Positions 62,801 to 64,000 of a stretch of DNA of 64,000 nucleotides are shown one piece after another. Under the pieces are notes generated by a model. The model ran no database searches. It worked only from the letters and a program-made list of their open reading frames with translations, and had not been told where the DNA came from. The stretch is from Sediminicola sp963974715 (GTDB taxonomy: Bacteria; Bacteroidota; Bacteroidia; Flavobacteriales; Flavobacteriaceae): the NCBI GenBank assembly GCA_963974715.1, contig CAXBDK010000004.1, positions 248,001 to 312,000 of the forward strand, written 5' to 3'. Positions within the stretch are counted from its first letter, which is position 1. Each line of letters opens with the position of its first letter. The position numbers and the translations under genes were made by a program.

Positions 62801-64000
62801 CCAAAACCCGGCCATCGCCTTGGTAAAGACAGCAAGTGTTGGGGGAACAGGAACTTTAGGGGACGATATCACCTATACCTTTACCGTAACCAACACCGGG
62901 GATGTCACCCTAACGGGGATCGTGATCAATGATGCCCTAACGGGGAGCGTCGGTTTGACCGTTAGCCCCTCCACCTTGGCCCCAGGGGAAATAGGTACCG
63001 CTACGGCGCGCTATACCATCGATCAGTTGGACATAGAGGCCGGAAACGTAAGCAATTCAGCTACGGTGACAGGTACGGCACCGAACAACGGCACGGTGAC
63101 GGACACCTCGGGAACCGCATTGGACAATGACGATCGCACAGATACACCGATCACCCAAGACCCGGCCATCGCTTTGGTAAAGACAGCAAGTGTTGGGGGA
63201 AGAGGAACTTTAGGGGACGATATCACCTATACCTTTACCGTAACCAATACCGGGGATGTCACCCTAACAGGGGTCGTGATCGATGATGCCCTAACAGGGA
63301 GCGTCGGTTTGACCGTTAGCCCATCGACCTTGGCCCCTGGGGAAACAGGCACCGCTACGGCGAGCTATACCATAGACCAATTGGACATGGATTCCGGAAA
63401 CGTAAGCAATACCGCAACAGCTACGGGCACGGCCCCGGACAGCAGTACGGTAACCGATATCTCGGGAACCGCATTGGACAATGATTCCCCTACCGATACA
63501 CCACTGGTACGATCTCCCGAAATAATGTTATGGAAAGAGGGCACATATCAGGATACGAACGGTGATGGCCTAGTGAACACTGGTGATCATATTTTATTCA
63601 GTTTTACGGTTGAAAATACGGGTAACATGAATCTGATGAATGTTACCATTACCGATCCCCTGGTCACTGTAAACGGAGGGCCCATAACAACTTTGGGGCC
63701 CGGAGCATCCGATAGCACAACGTTTACTGCGCAATATTTGTTGAGCCAAGAGGACATTGAGGTTGGAGCGGTATATAACATCGCCATGGCCGAAGCAGAG
63801 GACATAAATGGCAATCCGGTGACGGCATATTCCCGGAATCCTGCCCCTCTCGATCCAAATGACCCAAACTACGACCCTGGATGTGCCGACTGTACCATTA
63901 CCGTACTGAACCTACAGCCTGCAATAGCTATTGTTAAACGTGCCATGTTCAATGATGAAAACAATGATGGAATGGCCCAAAGCGGGGAAACCATTACCTA
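59850..64000 (+). CDS. Giant adhesin with DUF11-type repeats (5'-truncated, runs off the window)
   Basis: An uninterrupted plus-strand frame from about 59850 to the window end (over 1380 codons), with no stop. The first residues (CVEWTQEYDG) appear to be the middle of a protein; the first in-frame ATG in the homologous part is at 59880. Order: a DTDGDGIVDRLDLDSDNDGCPD calcium-binding-like repeat, an Ig/PKD-like section (LYQWYVSTDAGSSYTVL), then a series of DUF11 repeats (ALVKT..., DITYTFTVTNTGDVTLTGV...LAPGETGTATA) of 118 residues each. DUF11/CshA-type surface proteins are exported by the type IX system and mediate adhesion or gliding. The true N-terminus is missing, so the fragment may not be expressed. 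Confidence 0.85.
60492..61199 (+). repeat. 354-bp DUF11 units, first pair
   Basis: The N-P-A-I-A-L-V-K-T start of a unit is at 60492 and again at 60846, exactly 354 bp apart. The second unit soon diverges (KTSEYKGDPLQA), and further DUF11 units of other lengths fill 61240-62450. Confidence 0.75.
62451..63512 (+). repeat. Three near-identical 354-bp tandem repeats
   Basis: Units start at 62451, 62805 and 63159, and the next DUF11 unit begins at 63513, giving a period of exactly 354 bp (118 codons). Long stretches, such as GGGGACGATATCACCTATAC, are identical in all three. The DNA-level identity indicates recent duplication or gene conversion. Confidence 0.85.

Noticed and set aside
60657..63814. 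Several minus-strand frames of 60-117 codons in the repeat region
   Set aside because: They lie antisense to the DUF11 repeats and are produced by the repetition itself.

Overview
The window looks like chromosomal DNA of a Bacteroidota bacterium, most probably a (marine) Flavobacteriaceae member. Support: a SusC/SusD pair, sulfatase with its own formylglycine-generating enzyme, GH16 and GH32 enzymes, Bacteroidota-type promoter boxes (TAnnTTTG, no Shine-Dalgarno), IS21/IS982 remains and a giant DUF11-repeat adhesin. No rRNA, complete tRNA or CRISPR array was seen.

Layout. 1-7 kb: the end of a GH16 glycanase, a Crp-YCII-DoxX operon, then a Gfo/Idh/MocA oxidoreductase divergent from a sulfatase and a lipoprotein formylglycine-generating enzyme (probable sulfated-glycan use). 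7-16 kb: Crp regulator, decayed serine recombinase, epimerase/DoxX/AraC operon, IS982 fragment, atypical pyruvate kinase, broken DUF932, hydrolase and reductase fragments, GNAT/MarR divergent pair. 16-28 kb: a periplasmic RidA-M28-metallo-hydrolase cluster divergent from an HxlR regulator, AraC and DinB genes, a patch of fused gene fragments (21.6-22.5 kb), a Crp regulator and a redox operon (flavodoxin-fold protein, DUF4405 membrane protein, flavin/2Fe-2S reductase, 69-aa protein), then an intact DUF932 gene beside a 75-bp inverted-repeat element and an HxlR fragment.

28-43 kb is a complete fructan utilisation locus, all on the minus strand: GntR/LacI-type regulator, two GH32 enzymes, ROK sugar kinase, SusC, SusD, sugar-porter permease and a third GH32-like protein with altered catalytic motifs. 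The proposed flow is surface binding and import by SusCD, periplasmic hydrolysis by GH32 enzymes, inner-membrane uptake by the permease and phosphorylation by the kinase. A TTTACATTT motif occurs upstream of both the regulator and the GH32 operon.

43-53 kb is a mobile-element zone: frameshifted tyrosine integrase, three 12-bp direct repeats, a tRNA-Pro 3' fragment as likely attachment site, a DUF4132 protein with a small partner, a TonB-domain protein and a complete IS21-type element that cut a small gene. 53-60 kb carries AraC, YCII, pirin-like, degenerate SDR, pseudo-receiver, orphan SdhC and Dps genes. From about 59.85 kb to the end runs a 5'-truncated adhesin reading frame with 354-bp repeats, joined back to back to a truncated SDR gene. 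Gene debris and a dispersed ~120-bp repeat (four copies) are the most distinctive large-scale features.
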